Part shown: positions 46,498 to 58,793 of the stretch, piece by piece
Layout: each line of letters starts with the position of its first letter
How positions within the stretch are numbered: position 1 is the stretch's first letter
Assembly (NCBI RefSeq): GCF_918797505.1
Contig: NC_092796.1
Span: 61,162,851 to 61,226,850, forward strand
Length of the DNA stretch: 64,000 nucleotides
Reading direction: 5' to 3'
DNA from: Bemisia tabaci
Lineage: Eukaryota; Arthropoda; Insecta; Hemiptera; Aleyrodidae
Position numbers and translations under genes: made by a program
The notes under the pieces: model-generated
The model's database searches: none
Told to the model about the DNA's origin: nothing
The model's input: the letters and a program-made list of their open reading frames with translations, nothing else

Positions 46498-47531
46498 AAG
46501 AGGACGATGGGCACGCGGCACGCGCTCGGTGGAATCGGAATCGGAGGCCGAGGCCAGATGGCGCCGCGGGGCGAGAGCGTTTCGCGGCGGCGGCGGTGCG
46601 CGGCGTGGTGTCTCGCGCGCCCGATGCTGGGACCCTGCGTCTTAGCTGGCTGCCTGGCCGGCCTTACGTCTTCAGTCCTTAGTTGACGGCAGTTCTTTGC
46701 ACCGAAGTTACCACGATGCGCAGGAGCGGCCCGCTTAGTCGCCCGTCCTCCCCCTTATCACGAGTCTGACGTCGCTCGCGATCCACCTGGCTTTTGCTCA
46801 ATCCCCCGCATCCCTCCCCCCCCCTCCGCGGGCGCCTACCCCCAGACGCCGCGCCCCGGTCATCAGTCATCTGCCCAATTGTCAACGCATTGATTACTCC
46901 CGATTTCAGTCTTCCAACCGCCAACGCCGCGCTCGCGTCTTCGTCCGTCCCCAGCGCGCTTTCCCATTTTCCGCCGCCTTTGAGACTTTTCCGCCGCTTT
47001 CGGCTTTTCTCTCTCTCGACCCTCTGTGCTGCGCTCCGCGTTGCATCGCGTTTCGTGCGCGTCCCAGACTTTTCCCCCTCGCAATGTTCCGCGTGTCGGT
47101 GCTCTTCCTTATCAGTATACTTTGATCCGTGAGCGAATCCGTGCAGATGTTATGTGTCTTCGGGATCACCCTACACATACAACCCATCAAACTTCTCCGA
47201 CAGTTACCCCCGCGACTCTCACTCGCTACCCCGCGTCTGTGATTAACTTTTTTCGCCCGTCAAACTCAGTTTTGTGCTTCTCGTGTTCACCCTCCTTCAT
47301 TTTTAGTGTTCGTAGTTTTCCCCGTGATATTCACCTAAATATTTAGTCATGTTTTTAAGGTTTTGCTCAATTTTATAATCATACCAAGTTGATCATTAGT
47401 ATCCTCTCTTATTTCATCGTCTGAGTTTTTAGTGAATTTCAAATCTTGTGTTATTATTTATCTTGCTACTTTCTGTTTGGAGCTACCATCAAACTTATCC
47501 CTCGAGAAGAGCTGTCTACGTCATAGACATG
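46498..47531 (+). promoter_or_regulatory. CpG-rich stretch; candidate promoter and 5' exon
   Basis: GC and CpG content rise sharply from about 46498 to 47130, unlike the rest of the window. An arthropod-type initiator TCAGT lies at 47112-47116 in a C/T-rich setting. At 47529-47531 an ATG in good context (GACATGG) is followed at once by the donor-like GTAAGT (47532-47537). A possible reading is a 5' exon of about 420 bases whose start codon abuts the first intron. Frames inside (for example 46794-47132 plus) lack known domains and compete on both strands. This is inference from composition and two short motifs. Confidence 0.35.
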
Positions 47532-47689
47532 GTAAGTTATGTGTGAAATGTTCCTTATAAGAAAGGGGCCATCCAACAAGGGTCATGCTTGTAATCCCAT
47601 AGAAGCCATGTGTGGAAAGATTGAATGTTTTTTTTTTTTTAAAAGGATGGCTTACTTCTTATTGTAACAATATCTTAGACAATGTCTTG

Positions 47690-47879
47690 CACTGGTAAAA
47701 AAAAAACCTTTTGGACCAATGCCGCGGTGCATTGACTTAAGAGTGCAGTTTCTTGTCGCCGGATTTAAGAGTCTTGAACTCTTGTTTCAAGCGGATTTTG
47801 CATTGAAACAAGAGTCCAGACTGTTAAATCCGGCGACAAGAAACTGCACTCTTGAACCAAGAGGTTTTGTTTACCAGTG
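47690..47879. mobile_element. MITE with CACTGGT ends
   Basis: The left end CACTGGTAAAAAAAAAACC pairs with GGTTTTGTTTACCAGTG. Long inner arms pair almost perfectly (GAGTGCAGTTTCTTGTCGCC, GGATTTAAGAGTC, CTCTTGTTTCA). The left arm has an extra segment of about 20 bases near 47713-47735. The 66-codon frame at 47719-47919 is an artefact. Confidence 0.85.
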
Positions 47880-49215
47880 TGGCATACTAACAATATGCTA
47901 CGAAGTTACGGATATTTAATTGAAATTTTTGGGGTGGTTTTAAACATCGGTGGCACGACCCACTGTTCGCTTACTGTAAGACTGTATTAGGACAAATGAC
48001 AACCTTTAGAGAAATCATGATCGGATTTCATTATTTACCCTCATAATATGACAACACGTTGCGTTTAGGAGGCTGAAAACCGCATGTCACTGACGAAGTT
48101 TTCGTTTTACATTTGGACTTGTTTCTGTGAAACGAAACCAGAGACAGGTGGGGAAGAAGGGGTGCGCTCGTTAGTAGACGGCCTTAAGACTGAATGGGAA
48201 TTACAGAGCGCCAGTGACGTCAGCGGTGACAGATTCGGAATCGGGGACGGGGCTCTTTAACTCATGAGCCCTGTCCACAACGCTGCTGGCACATGCCCAC
48301 GGCTCATGAGCAGTTGGCGCTTAGTTCCGTTTGGTAGGATGGGAAATCCCGCTTTTCCATTTCACCAAAAGGCATCATGCCCACTCTTACGTTGGTTCAT
48401 AAGCAACTCACCACGAACGCACCTAACAAAATGTACATCGGTAAACCGATCACGAGGACTCTTTGATAATGACTTGAGGTTTTTTTTAAAAAAAACAGAA
48501 AAAGAAAAAAATTAAAACAGCACTTCAGGCATCCTGTAGAAGAATCTAAAAGAATTAAAATATTGATAGTTTTAATTTAGACGCTCGCGTTGAAAAGATA
48601 AAAAAGGGGAAAAAATACAAATTCTTTTTCTACCAAATGAAACTAAAGAATAGGAGACATAAACAGACTCAAATCGACTCATTATGCTTAAAACAGATTT
48701 TCATATTTTAACTAAAATGGAAGCCATCGTACAAGAAAAAGGCTGAGTCAATGTTATAGAAGTAATGTCACTCCAAAATTTGCAGCTTTTTAAGGCACAT
48801 TTCAACAAAACTTGAACTCTCGGTTTCATCAAACTTTTCTAATTTCTTGTTGTGGCCATGACGAGATAAAAAACCTGAATACGGGAACTGGGCCCGTTAT
48901 CTCACATACTGGATGATAAAATAAAAATATAGCGAATCTTTCGACATGATTTTCTGTACTTCTCTCTTTTTTCCTTTTCTTGTTAAGAGTTTCAAAGGTG
49001 TTATGTTTCCACTCAGAAATGAAAAATCGCAATATCTTACTCAGTTTCGAAACTATTTGTGTCGCTGTTTACATCTCTTTCTCTCTCTTCCTCAAGGCGG
49101 TTTAACGAGGGCCGTTTTTGAAACCCACGGTAAATTTTGTCGATGAAACAACCACGGGGGTTCTTTTTTTTTCACTTTTTGGACAGAATTAATATTTTCC
49201 CCAAAAATACCGAAT
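47880..49215. other. No supported gene
   Basis: Contains one more TGACGTCA octamer at about 48215. Short frames near 48264-49146 lack motifs. Probably intronic if the 47532 donor is real. Confidence 0.4.
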
Positions 49216-49474
49216 CTGTCGAACTTAGGAAGAACGCCGCACGAGCCTTCAAGCGTTGTCAAATTTCCCTCGATTATACTACAACGTTTTAGATAAATTT
49301 GTGAATATTTTTCTACCGATTTTTAAGAGGAGGTAATCCGCAATCCAATCCAAAAAATCTGAAAATGCCAGAGGAAGATGCCTTCTCTTAAATTTTCTCC
49401 AAAATGAATATTTTATCTCGAGCAATCTGACAACCATCGAATGTTTGTAAGGCGTTTTTCCATCATAATACAGT
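49216..49474. mobile_element. MITE, family B, copy 4
   Basis: The left end has CTTAGGAAGAACGCCGCACG and the right end AAGGCGTTTTTCCATCATAA then TACAGT. The subterminal GTTGTCAAATTTCCCTCG is typical of the family. Confidence 0.75.
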
Positions 49475-49748
49475 TATTGTAATGCCGCATTTTTTGGCCC
49501 TGTATCTTAACAATATCAGGGAGTTGACACTCCCTCATCTCACTTAACACCCCCTGTCGCCAACCTCTCACTGGGCGTCCCCTACGCCTCCTCCCAGGAG
49601 GAACCCAATCAAGCATCTTTTTTGGCAGCCTCTCTTCCGTCATCCTATTGACATGACCATACCAAACGCCATACCGAGCTTTGTGGCGATTAGGTGTCGC
49701 AAAGCGCCAAAGAGCGCTATAACAGCGACTCGTATGTATGTATGTATC
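49475..49748 (-). pseudogene. LINE reverse-transcriptase C-terminal remnant
   Basis: On the minus strand an open stretch reads YGVWYGHVNRM, then RLPKKMLDWVPPGRRRRGRP, then WRQGVLSEM. This is the typical tail of non-LTR retrotransposon ORF2 proteins (a GHVxRM motif, then PPGxRxRGRP, then W). Only about 60-70 codons are recognisable, and the catalytic reverse transcriptase is absent. Downstream the frame runs into the MITE at 49216-49474, which supplies the last codons. A GTAT microsatellite lies at its upstream edge. A dead 5'-truncated copy; the clade (perhaps RTE or CR1-like) is uncertain. Confidence 0.75.
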
Positions 49749-50887
49749 TTAACAATAAAAGGGTCATTTTCATCCATGATGTGCTGATACATCTTGCATC
49801 ACCGGTAAATGTTACGCGGTACGGCTCATTCTGTTTATCAGAGTGTTCATTTAGCCTGAACATATAATATGAGGGACTTAGTAAGACAAGTGAGATAAAA
49901 ACAGTTTTTGGAAAAAAAATTGAGATATTTATGATTTCAACTGAAGCTGGTCTTAAAGTATATATTCTTAGGAAAATTCACTGCTTAAATTCAATTTTTA
50001 AGCATCGAAAAGTGAATTTGAAAATTCTTTTCAACATGAAGCTCCATTTAATTTTGAACGTTTAAACACGCATTTTTGAAAAATCAAAAACTTCACGTAC
50101 CTCACTTGCCCTCCAAGCCCCTCAAATGAACCAGAGTCGGATAGGAACTCGAGTGAGTTATGGAAAAATTCGTCCGAGGGCCCATAATCCCATATCGGCC
50201 ACGGGCGGCGGCGGGAGTCTCGAAGCCGCAGCTTTAAGATTATACAATGCTCACGCATTGATCTGCGAAAGGGGCAATTAAAAGACAAAGATAAGCGTGG
50301 ACGACTGCATTTGAACTAGTGGCCGACTTCCTGCATTTCCTTTGCCGCGCTCCTTTTTCCTTGCCTGCTCGTGCAAAAGCCGGAGCGCATTCCACGGAAT
50401 ATGCAGCGTTTCTCACGGACAGAATGACAACAGCTCCTCACCTTTCTCCCGTTCACCTACATTTCTCCGCGGTTCCCACATCCCACCCTCGGACTTCCTT
50501 CTTCGTCGACCCGACCCGACAATTTATCCGAGTTGTCTGCTCGGGCAAGAGTGAGCGACCTCTCCGACGCTCGAATTCAAGCTCGGACTGTCCATTTGCC
50601 TACTCCCGGCGCCGGCGTCGCTCAATTTCGCTTTTGTTCTGCGCCATGTAACTCCTCCGAACGGACTCTTGTTTATGTCAGAGGGTCACCGGTTACTTAA
50701 TCAGTCACTCACCTCACCGGGGGCTTCCTCCGCGCCTTTTAATCCTCCAAATCGCCACCGAATTTTAAGTCGCTCACTTTAAACTCCCTCTACGGCACTT
50801 CGGAGAAAGATTCCATCGTCTAGGAATTTGCGATAGAAAATTTGATCGCCTCATAACTGAAGGGTTATTCGATAAAGGGTCACTTTG
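49749..50887. other. Partly GC-rich stretch, no gene identified
   Basis: From about 50190 to 50800 GC and CpG rise. A 110-codon plus frame (50319-50651) lies there, overlapped by a second frame in another register. No domain. It could be regulatory or an unrecognised exon. Confidence 0.4.
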
Positions 50888-51022
50888 ATTACATTTTGCA
50901 ACAAGGAACCACTATTTCTGGCCCATTTCAGAAACAACATACATCTCATTCGTTTCCCTATGCAGATATGTGCTCTTATGGGAGAGCAAGGGATGGTGGT
51001 TCCTTACTGCAAAATGTAATCC
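50888..51022. repeat. Inverted-repeat element (ATTACATTTTGCA arms)
   Basis: ATTACATTTTGCAACAAGGA followed by ACCAC pairs with GTGGTTCCTTACTGCAAAAT then GTAAT at 50996-51020. Related single arms occur near 17325-17362 and 35724-35760. A small MITE. Confidence 0.65.
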
Positions 51023-51159
51023 ACTTATGGATTTGTTGCTGCTCAGATTTTCCAGCTTCCGATTCGTTGACCTGCAGTCAATCGGAAGGTTTTAATTGGA
51101 GTCAGGGCGATCTAAAAGTTCGATCCATCAGAAAAGGTGACGTCATGACTCCGCAGAAT

Positions 51160-51388
51160 ACTGCTTTGCCAAGGAAAAACGCTGTATGAACTTTTGGAGG
51201 TTGCCAGATTTCTCGTGATAAAACATTTATTTTCGAAGAAATTTATGAGTATCTTTTTTGAGATTGAATTGCGAATAAAATTCTGTAAAAGCTCGGAAGA
51301 AAAATATTCACAAGTTGTCCCAGAAATTCGTATTTTATCAAGGGAAATTTGGCAACGCAGAAAGCTCCATCCTTCCGTAGCACGGCAG
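51160..51388. mobile_element. MITE, family B, copy 5
   Basis: The left end ACTGCTTTGCCAAGGAAAAA pairs with ATCCTTCCGTAGCACGGCAG. The subterminal GGTTGCCAGATTTC / GAAATTTGGCAACG pair is clear. Overlapping frames at 51112-51581 are artefacts of this and the next element. Confidence 0.75.
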
Positions 51389-51400
51389 AGTATGTGAGGA

Positions 51401-51591
51401 GTATATCCATGGCCAAAGTGCAAAACCGCGTATCTCTATTGCGGTGTTTCAGAATTCCCGCTCCTATTTTCAAGGAAGCTGTCAAGATATTACGTGGACT
51501 AGTTTTCCAAAGAAAACCTAAAGTATGACAGGAAGTCTGCAACGTCGCAATAGCAGCTACGTGATTTCGCACTTCGGCCATCGATATACAC
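51401..51591. mobile_element. Family C-like MITE, reverse orientation
   Basis: The ends GTATATCCATGGCCAAAGTG and CACTTCGGCCATCGATATAC pair. TTGCGGTGTTTCAGAATTCC and GACAGGAAGTCTGCAACGTC match family C internal marks in reverse complement. It lies 12 bp from the end of the family B copy. Confidence 0.7.
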
Positions 51592-52349
51592 AGTATGTTA
51601 AATATTGATTTCGGAGGTTAATGTTCAGTGCAAATTTTACTTTTTCATAATTCATAATTTCAATGAGATGCATGTGAGAAATTCTGAAGAGGAAGATATA
51701 AAGTTGAATAAAAAGAATAGACGAATAAAATAATGTTGATCTAACTAGTTCATACCGGTGCTGTAAGTAAATTTTTATCTAATTAGTGCACTTTTTATCG
51801 TAGTCAGTAAATACAACTAAGATAGTATGTTGGAACCGACATCGAAAGTGATGATGACCACTGCCCGCAAATTATTCTGGAACATTTAATTTAGCGGATT
51901 ATCTCACTTGCTTCACTTTTCGTGACCCATATCAACCATATCGAAGCTTCAGATCAATCAAGCTGACCCACTCCGAACATGGTTGCCACAAAAACAAAAT
52001 ATTCCCAAATTTTACCGCACTGGCTATTGAATAAGACAGTCGGTAACCATCTAGCAGGTGCGGCTGTCTCGTAACATATTATCTCATATTTGTAGCAACT
52101 CATTCGTATCTTCTCAACTCGGCGTAATCAATGCATTTAAATGAGGTGTTAATGTGAATGACCGGACTACATACGCATCAAAATAAAATATCTTATAAGC
52201 GGAAATAATGGTCACTCATTTCGTAACTGTATTAATACCTCCTAATGAACCGTACCTAGCTTAAAAAATTGACAATCATGGCACAGTATGGCAATCGACT
52301 TATGTTTCCGTTTAAGGATGCAGAAAAATTTTCCACACGTAAAAAAATA
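51592..52349. other. No feature seen
   Basis: AT-rich DNA with no gene or repeat pair. Confidence 0.5.
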
Positions 52350-52545
52350 GTCGGTGCTGATGACAGAACCCTCTGTTCACAGGGCCCCTGCACTTTCTTT
52401 GTTGTACTTACAGAACTTTCCTGTTGTGAGAACAGAGCTTCGGTCACAGAGCACAGAGCACAGAGTACTCTGTCCTCATAACGGTAACTTCTGTAGCTGT
52501 AAAAAACAAAGAAAGTGCAGCAGCCCTGTAAGCAGAACCAGTGTA
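52350..52545. mobile_element. Hairpin MITE with CACAGAG repeats at the centre
   Basis: CCTGCACTTTCTTTGTTG and TACAGAACTTTCCTGTTGTG on the left pair with CAAAGAAAGTGCAGCAG and CATAACGGTAACTTCTGTAG on the right. The right terminus CAGAACCAGTG suggests a CACTGGTTCTG end, and the left terminus is decayed. Three CACAGAG copies (52446-52470) lie at the centre. Frames at 52256-52704 are artefacts. Confidence 0.75.
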
Positions 52546-54033
52546 GGTATGCTATACCGAAAAATTGAACCAATTTTCAGTTGGCAGAAGCAAAAATATC
52601 CGAAGAAAAACACAGTTTCTACTTGTTTAAGCTCCGATTTTTTTTTTCTAACACGCGTCCTAATTATTTACTGTTGTTTAAAAAATTTGAAGTCCGGACA
52701 TTGAATCGGCTACTAGAATGAAACCCATTGTCTTACAATAAGATTGCTTAATCTACTGTCTGTTAAGTGTCGTCAATTCAATATTGTCACCTTGTTTCCA
52801 TCCTACATGGCAATGCAAAAAATCTAAATCCTCTTGGAAGTGTTTGATCGGCATTTGAAGCATTTGATGATCTTACATATGCTGCAAATTCTTAGACTTG
52901 TCTTATGGCGTTTCTGGTTTTTCAAGTATACCCATTTGGGTCCTAATTTATTCGATCCAAAGATGGTATTTTTATCAAACTATATAACAACTCGATCGCA
53001 ACTGAAACATAAATGCAGGCTGATGATTGAATGCCAGTGCAAATAATTTTCCGTCTTGACAATGGCATCCTTAAGTAAAGTAAAAAGGAGATAATAATTA
53101 TTGCCGGTTTTCAAGGATCCTGAGGCATGAATTTTGGATGATCATCCGGGCATCCTACTGGAATAATGCCTCCTAATCAATCGTAAGTCACAAAATTGGC
53201 AATCATGACAAAGTATGGCAAAGTATGGCAACTGGCTTTTATTTCCAATTAAGTTTGCAATTTCCTATGCTACCAAAAAATTGAACAATGTTTCACATGA
53301 GTAATGATATCATAACATGAAATAATTGTACTTCTTCAATTAGAAAAAAACTGATACGACGAAGTAAATTGTCTTTCTCGCGGGGAATGGACGAAATTAA
53401 ACAATTCTGTCACAACCATGAATACTACATCAAAACGAGTGAAACTCCGTCCTTATTTTTAATTCTTTGACTCAACAAATAACTTCCTCTCCACGCATCA
53501 AAAAACTGTAATGAACAACTTTTCTGGCATTCTTTTTTTAAAAAGACATTAAAAGAAAATGATAAATTAATTTTGTTTTCAATTCAAGAACGCAGAAGTA
53601 CTCCCCCCCCCCCACCGATACTGAATAATATATAGAAATGAAACTATTTGGGTATCGGTATCCTAAATGGGAGTATTTTTGGGAAGTTTGTCCCCCGATC
53701 ATATTCATCCTTCTTAATTTTTATTTGATCGTTTCATAGAAGAAGGCGTTTTTGGGATTTTCCGGAATTTTCCTCGAATTTTGGGCAATTCTCCCATTCC
53801 CCATGGTGTCATTTGCGGATCTTTTAACATTCAGAATTATTTAGGCTAAAACTCTCTGAGAGCATCAACGGGTTCTTCCAGCAAGTTTAAAGTAAATTTA
53901 CACCGTTTGAGATGTTCTGATTAAGATTATCAAAGTAGTCTCAACGTTGGCCAAATGAAAGTAGTATTTCAAATAGTATAGACGAAATAACGTCACAAAT
54001 TTAAATTTCTCAAACTATATTCGGGGCTTTCCG
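52546..54033. other. No supported gene
   Basis: Short frames only. A C-run lies at about 53603-53612. Confidence 0.5.
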
Positions 54034-54187
54034 TAGTGGCGTGGCGGCGTGGCGTGTTCTACGATACATCGATCGGTATGCTATTTAAACCTATGGAGCA
54101 GGGTCGATCAACAGTGTTCGCAACGAATACCTGAATAATCGATTCTTAACCATAGTTTTCATTTCGATCATTCACGCTTCGCCACTG
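54034..54187. mobile_element. hAT-type MITE, family F, copy 2
   Basis: Starts TAGTGGCGTGGCGGCGTGG and ends ATTCACGCTTCGCCACTG, with TTTAAACCTATGG, TCGATCAACAGTGTTCGCAA and AATCGATTCTTAACCATAG inside. The flanking octamers agree only partly, so this is an older copy than 43717-43880. Confidence 0.8.
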
Positions 54188-57100
54188 AAATTTCCTAAGG
54201 ATATTCTTCGAATTTCAGGCAAGTTTCCAGTCTTTCACAATGTCCGTCTCCGGATCATTGAAAATTCAGGATATTTGGAATTTATTGGGATTCCCTCAAA
54301 GCTCAACTATACGCACCAACGATAACATGTTTACATTTTTTTACAGTGGAATTCCTCCTTGCTTACCCTAAGACAAAATGCTGGCTTAATTAAAACAGCA
54401 GTATAGAATCAAATCCTCATCATCGATCTCTTCCCCCTCCCCACCCCCATTCAAAAAAAAAAAAAAAAAAATTGAAGTGCATCGACATTTTGAGTCTTGA
54501 GGCTTTTTTTTACGCGTCACCATCTTCTTCTTGATGAGTTCGTCCTTCCGGCAGATTCGTCGTTTTAATCCCAGTGTTTTTCGAATATATTTTAAATAAT
54601 TTCAATGCGTATTTTTTTGAAGATGCATTCGTTCGTAGCCTGAGTACCGCGAGTATTTTCCAACCTCACGCGCGATTTCCGCCTCTATTTTCCCGCTATC
54701 GCTTGTCTTTAGCATCCCTTGTTTTCTTCCTGAATTGATTCGCCTGATTTCGAAAGTAAAATGAAGGGCTCGGTGCGTCATTGGTTCGAGTTTTATTCCT
54801 CGGATTAAAAACTTGTCATGGTAATCAGGTGATATGACAGCCGAAACGTGGAGAGATGGAGCGTCCCTCGTTTTTTCCACGCGTCAAAAGCTCACGTAAG
54901 AACTGTCCGTATCGTCTTTTATATCTCATTCTTTTACTGGACCTTCACTCATTGGTGTCGACTGAAGAGTTTGCCGCAGTTATAAATCTCTTCCTTCCTT
55001 TCTTTCTCGTTTCTCTCACTTACTCCAATACATAAAGGTAAGCCATATTTTGAAATTCAGATCCTTGCATCAAACCTAAATCAATATTTCTGTACTCCGA
55101 GGGGGTGGGGTAGGGGTGGTAGGAGGGGGTGGAGGCAATGCTGACATTTCCCGGAATTAATTTCGAAATTCGGAACTTTTTAAGTAATCGGAACTTTTCC
55201 CGGGATCTTCTGAGTCCCTGGAATTTTCAGCTATTTTCGGAACTTCCTCAAAGTTTGCGGTTTTTCGTCAGTTTGACCATTAATTTGGTCAAATTTAGGG
55301 ACTTTTTGATCAAAGTTGACGATCTTCGAAATTAAATCCGGTGTGTTTCGCAATTTTCCCCCGGAATTTTTTTCGGAAAAAATCGGAATTATTTCGGAAT
55401 CTTTTGATGAAATAAAATGGCAGCACTGGGTGGAGGTGAAAATGCTCATTCTATATAGTCCTTGATCCGGTGCACTCAAATCGAATTCAATTATTTGAGG
55501 AGGTAAAACCCAAAAAATGAATGCATTCCCATAATAAACAAATTGAATGATCTAATAATCTAATTGCCCTCTACAATTTCTTTATCATCAGGTTTCAGCC
55601 GCAAAAGAAGCCCTCCTTCCCTCGCCAACTTTTTACATACACTCAGTTTCATAATTCTGAATATTACATGCACCCTCTTCATCTTACTATTTCCCCCTCC
55701 TTCCGCCTTTATCATTCTAAGTGGAAATGTTCTAGCCTTTCATTTTTTACCCACTGAAATGAAAATCTGACAAAATCATCAGAAAAAAGTTAAAAATTGA
55801 ATATTCCATAAAAGGAATCTATATTTACTTTTTTTTAAAGATTCATTTATTTAACGGTACTGTACTTTTCTCAAAATTGATAGTTGAAATGTTGGTGAGG
55901 CGAGTTTCTCTACTCTTTGTTGCTCATCTTCTTCCGGGAACTTGAAACGCGCCTACATAGAGAATAGCTGAGCGCCTATTTCATGCGAACGCATTAGAGC
56001 TCAACCGCTTGTTTTTCTATGCTTTTTTTGCTTGTTTTTCTCTTTTAATCTTAGGTCCTTTTTTATCGTAAAAGCTCCTTAATTTTTTAACCTTCAAATT
56101 GAAATCTGACGAAATCATCAGAAAAAAGTCGGAAATTCAATGTTTCACGAATGGAATCCATGTTTACGTTGACGGAGGCGGGGGATTTTTCTCTCGGTGT
56201 TTAATTGTATTGCCGGTCATAACTCTAGTAATTATTAGGGGCGGTTGCCGAGAGGTGGTCGTTATAGTTATGAAATACTTGCGTGTTGTCAACATACATT
56301 TAGCAAGCGCAGCGGCTCGGAGATGGGACTCATTTTCTTCTTCGGCATCGGTATGCTTTGTCATTAGCCGAGGTTCTTGAGTGAAACACTACTGTTGAAA
56401 ATTGTATTTTCAACTGCGAAACAACTTGACATTGGGTAATTTTAGTGAACACTCGCTCGGATCGCAGAATTTAATTCCAGTCGAAAGGAAACCGCGGATT
56501 TTAATAAAAAGTCTGAACTTTAAAGAAGTTCAGGTTTATGTGGAATACCCGCTTAAAAAAACTTCGCTCCTATTTTCGCGATCGCTAAAAACTCAACGAT
56601 GAAATATGATTTGCGATTTTATATATAATATTCTCCTGTCTGAGATCTGATTTCTCATGAGCAAACCGCTATAAGGGAAATCCATTTAATAAAATATCGC
56701 ATCAATTCCTGACTCACCAAAATAAACATCGACACAACTTAAAGATTGATGCGGGAGGGTAAATATTAATATTGAAATGTGATCAAATTGATTTTATTTT
56801 GCTTATGAGCAAAGAAATCATAGTTTCGAGCTGGCAAATGTATTTTAACCGGTCTTGGGAGCCGAAGGCTACGGCAACATTCCTTACCAAAAATGAATGA
56901 AAATCAATCATTCCTTCGACTGCCTATCATGAGTGCTAATTATTTTCACCCTGACTCCCATCAAAAAAACCGAGCCACATTTATGTAGACACCTTTCTAT
57001 ATTCTGAAAGTCATACACCGAAACCCGATAGTTAGTTTTACAGCGAAACTTACGTAATTTTTAAATTCAACTCTAAAATAAGCACATTATCTGCTCGTAA

Positions 57101-57605
57101 CTTCATTGATGAGTTTTTTCCGATTGGCGGGATCAAAAATTTCGAGATTTCTAGTGCAATGACTCCCTGAAAACTTCCCTGTCTGTTGAATCGCATTATG
57201 GATTATTTGCTAGTGTCAAACATTCTATGAATTCTATGTTGAATAAGATACTTCTGAATGAACTGGGCATGCGAATATCGTTGGTTTCTGAAATGAATAA
57301 TTATTAGAGAAGATATGATTGTAAATGACCTCATCTGCTATATAAGAAAGTTGCTTGATGACACCATGAGGCAGCAGATTGTAACAATTTTAAAATCCAT
57401 AAATACTTCCTAAGTACTTCATATCAGAAAAAATGTGAAAAATACTGCGAACGCGGCTTATTAAGAGCTCTCAGGCGATGCGATACAATGTTTCTGTGCA
57501 ATTCCTCCATCGCCATAATCTGTATGCAAATCATAAACGCATCGATTCACAAAATACTCCGGAAATAATCGACTGAATAGATAATTTAGCTCTACATTAA
57601 AGAAC
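54188..57605. other. No supported gene
   Basis: Contains an A-run at 54455-54470, a G-rich patch near 55099-55135, and a repeated phrase CTGAYRAAATCATCAGAAAAAAG at 55767 and 56106 that marks a diverged duplication about 339 bp apart. Short frames lack motifs. Confidence 0.45.
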
Positions 57606-57866
57606 ATATCGACGGTGAAACTACCAAACCACGTATCTCGGTTTGCGACGTCGCAGACTTCCTGTCATACTTTATTTTTTAAATGAAAAACTACTTAACG
57701 TCCAGTCTTGAAAATTTCTGTGATTTTTCCTCTTCGTGCGGAGAAAATTCTGTGAAAATTTCAAGGAATGATATTGATTTGATCTACTTCAAAAAAATAA
57801 AATGGGAGCGTAGATTTTTAAACACCGCAAACGAGATACGTGGTTTGGTAGTTTCACCATCGATAT
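57606..57866. mobile_element. MITE, family C, best copy
   Basis: ATATCGACGGTGAAACTACC...ACCACGTATCTCGGTTTGCG pairs with CGCAAACGAGATACGTGG...GTAGTTTCACCATCGATAT over about 42 bp. The 261-bp element has no coding capacity. The 114-codon frame at 57683-58027 starts inside it and is unlikely to be real. Confidence 0.85.
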
Positions 57867-58793
57867 CCTCTATTGATGGCAAAAAAATCGAACAATCCTC
57901 TTATCAATCAAATAATTTGTTTTTATTTGTAATGTTTTATCAAATTTTGGCAACTCTGATGGTAAAGCGTGGCGACACAGCCCACGCGACACTAATGTCT
58001 CTGTTGTCAGAGCCAGAAATAGTTTGAGAGGATTTCCTCGTTCCTTGGGGAGTTTTCCGAGTCGCGGGTGGATTTTGGCAGCGCTGCACGTTGATTGAGT
58101 CTCGTCTCGCTGAGTTAGTTTCCTGACCCACAATTGACAGCCGAACCGAGCATTCCTCATAATCGACCTAACCTCGGTACCAGGTCTGGTCAGGCCACAC
58201 TTATAGGCCAAATTACCAAAGAACTATCACATGGGTTTGGAACTCATAGTGCAGTTGAGATAAATCACTCACATTCGTCTAAGAGATTTCTCCCCTAGCA
58301 AGACAATGGATCGTATTCGATAGTGGTTTGATGTATCGTTTTGTCCAAAATAATAGAACATAACCTCAAACAAAAATTTTAGTATTTAAGTTGGAAAAGC
58401 TGGAAGTGGAAAATTCCTAACTATTTCACTATTTTATACTCCTTTTATACTCATATGAATCAAGAATCTATCACAAAAAATCCGTTCCCTCAGATTTCTC
58501 AATTGACTTCTGAGGCTATGTTTACATGATGAGCCAATCAATATCGATACAATCTCACCTGTTTGATGTATCGAATACAATCTATAAATCTCGCCAATCT
58601 TAAAAGTACATCCTCCCAAAAAGTGATTTTAGTTGGGTACATCGCCCATTCCCATACGAAAGAACGTGAACCCATTCGGAAGTCGCAAATTTTCTTTGAC
58701 TCTGAATTTGGGCCGGGAGAAATTTTGTCTATTTCAGAACCACTTTGAAGTAATTTTTATTCTCTAAAATGGGGCTTTAGTTCCTCTTTCTTC
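57867..58793. other. No supported gene
   Basis: A 113-codon minus frame (57870-58211) is overlapped by other frames and has no domain. Confidence 0.45.

Noticed and set aside
47112..47150. Initiator plus downstream promoter element
   Set aside because: TCAGT is present, but the AGATGT match falls about four bases too far from the usual +28 position, so only the initiator is mentioned, weakly.
46408..47346. Several overlapping arginine- and proline-rich frames
   Set aside because: Open frames occur on both strands and in several registers, as expected from high GC. None has a domain or consistent extent.
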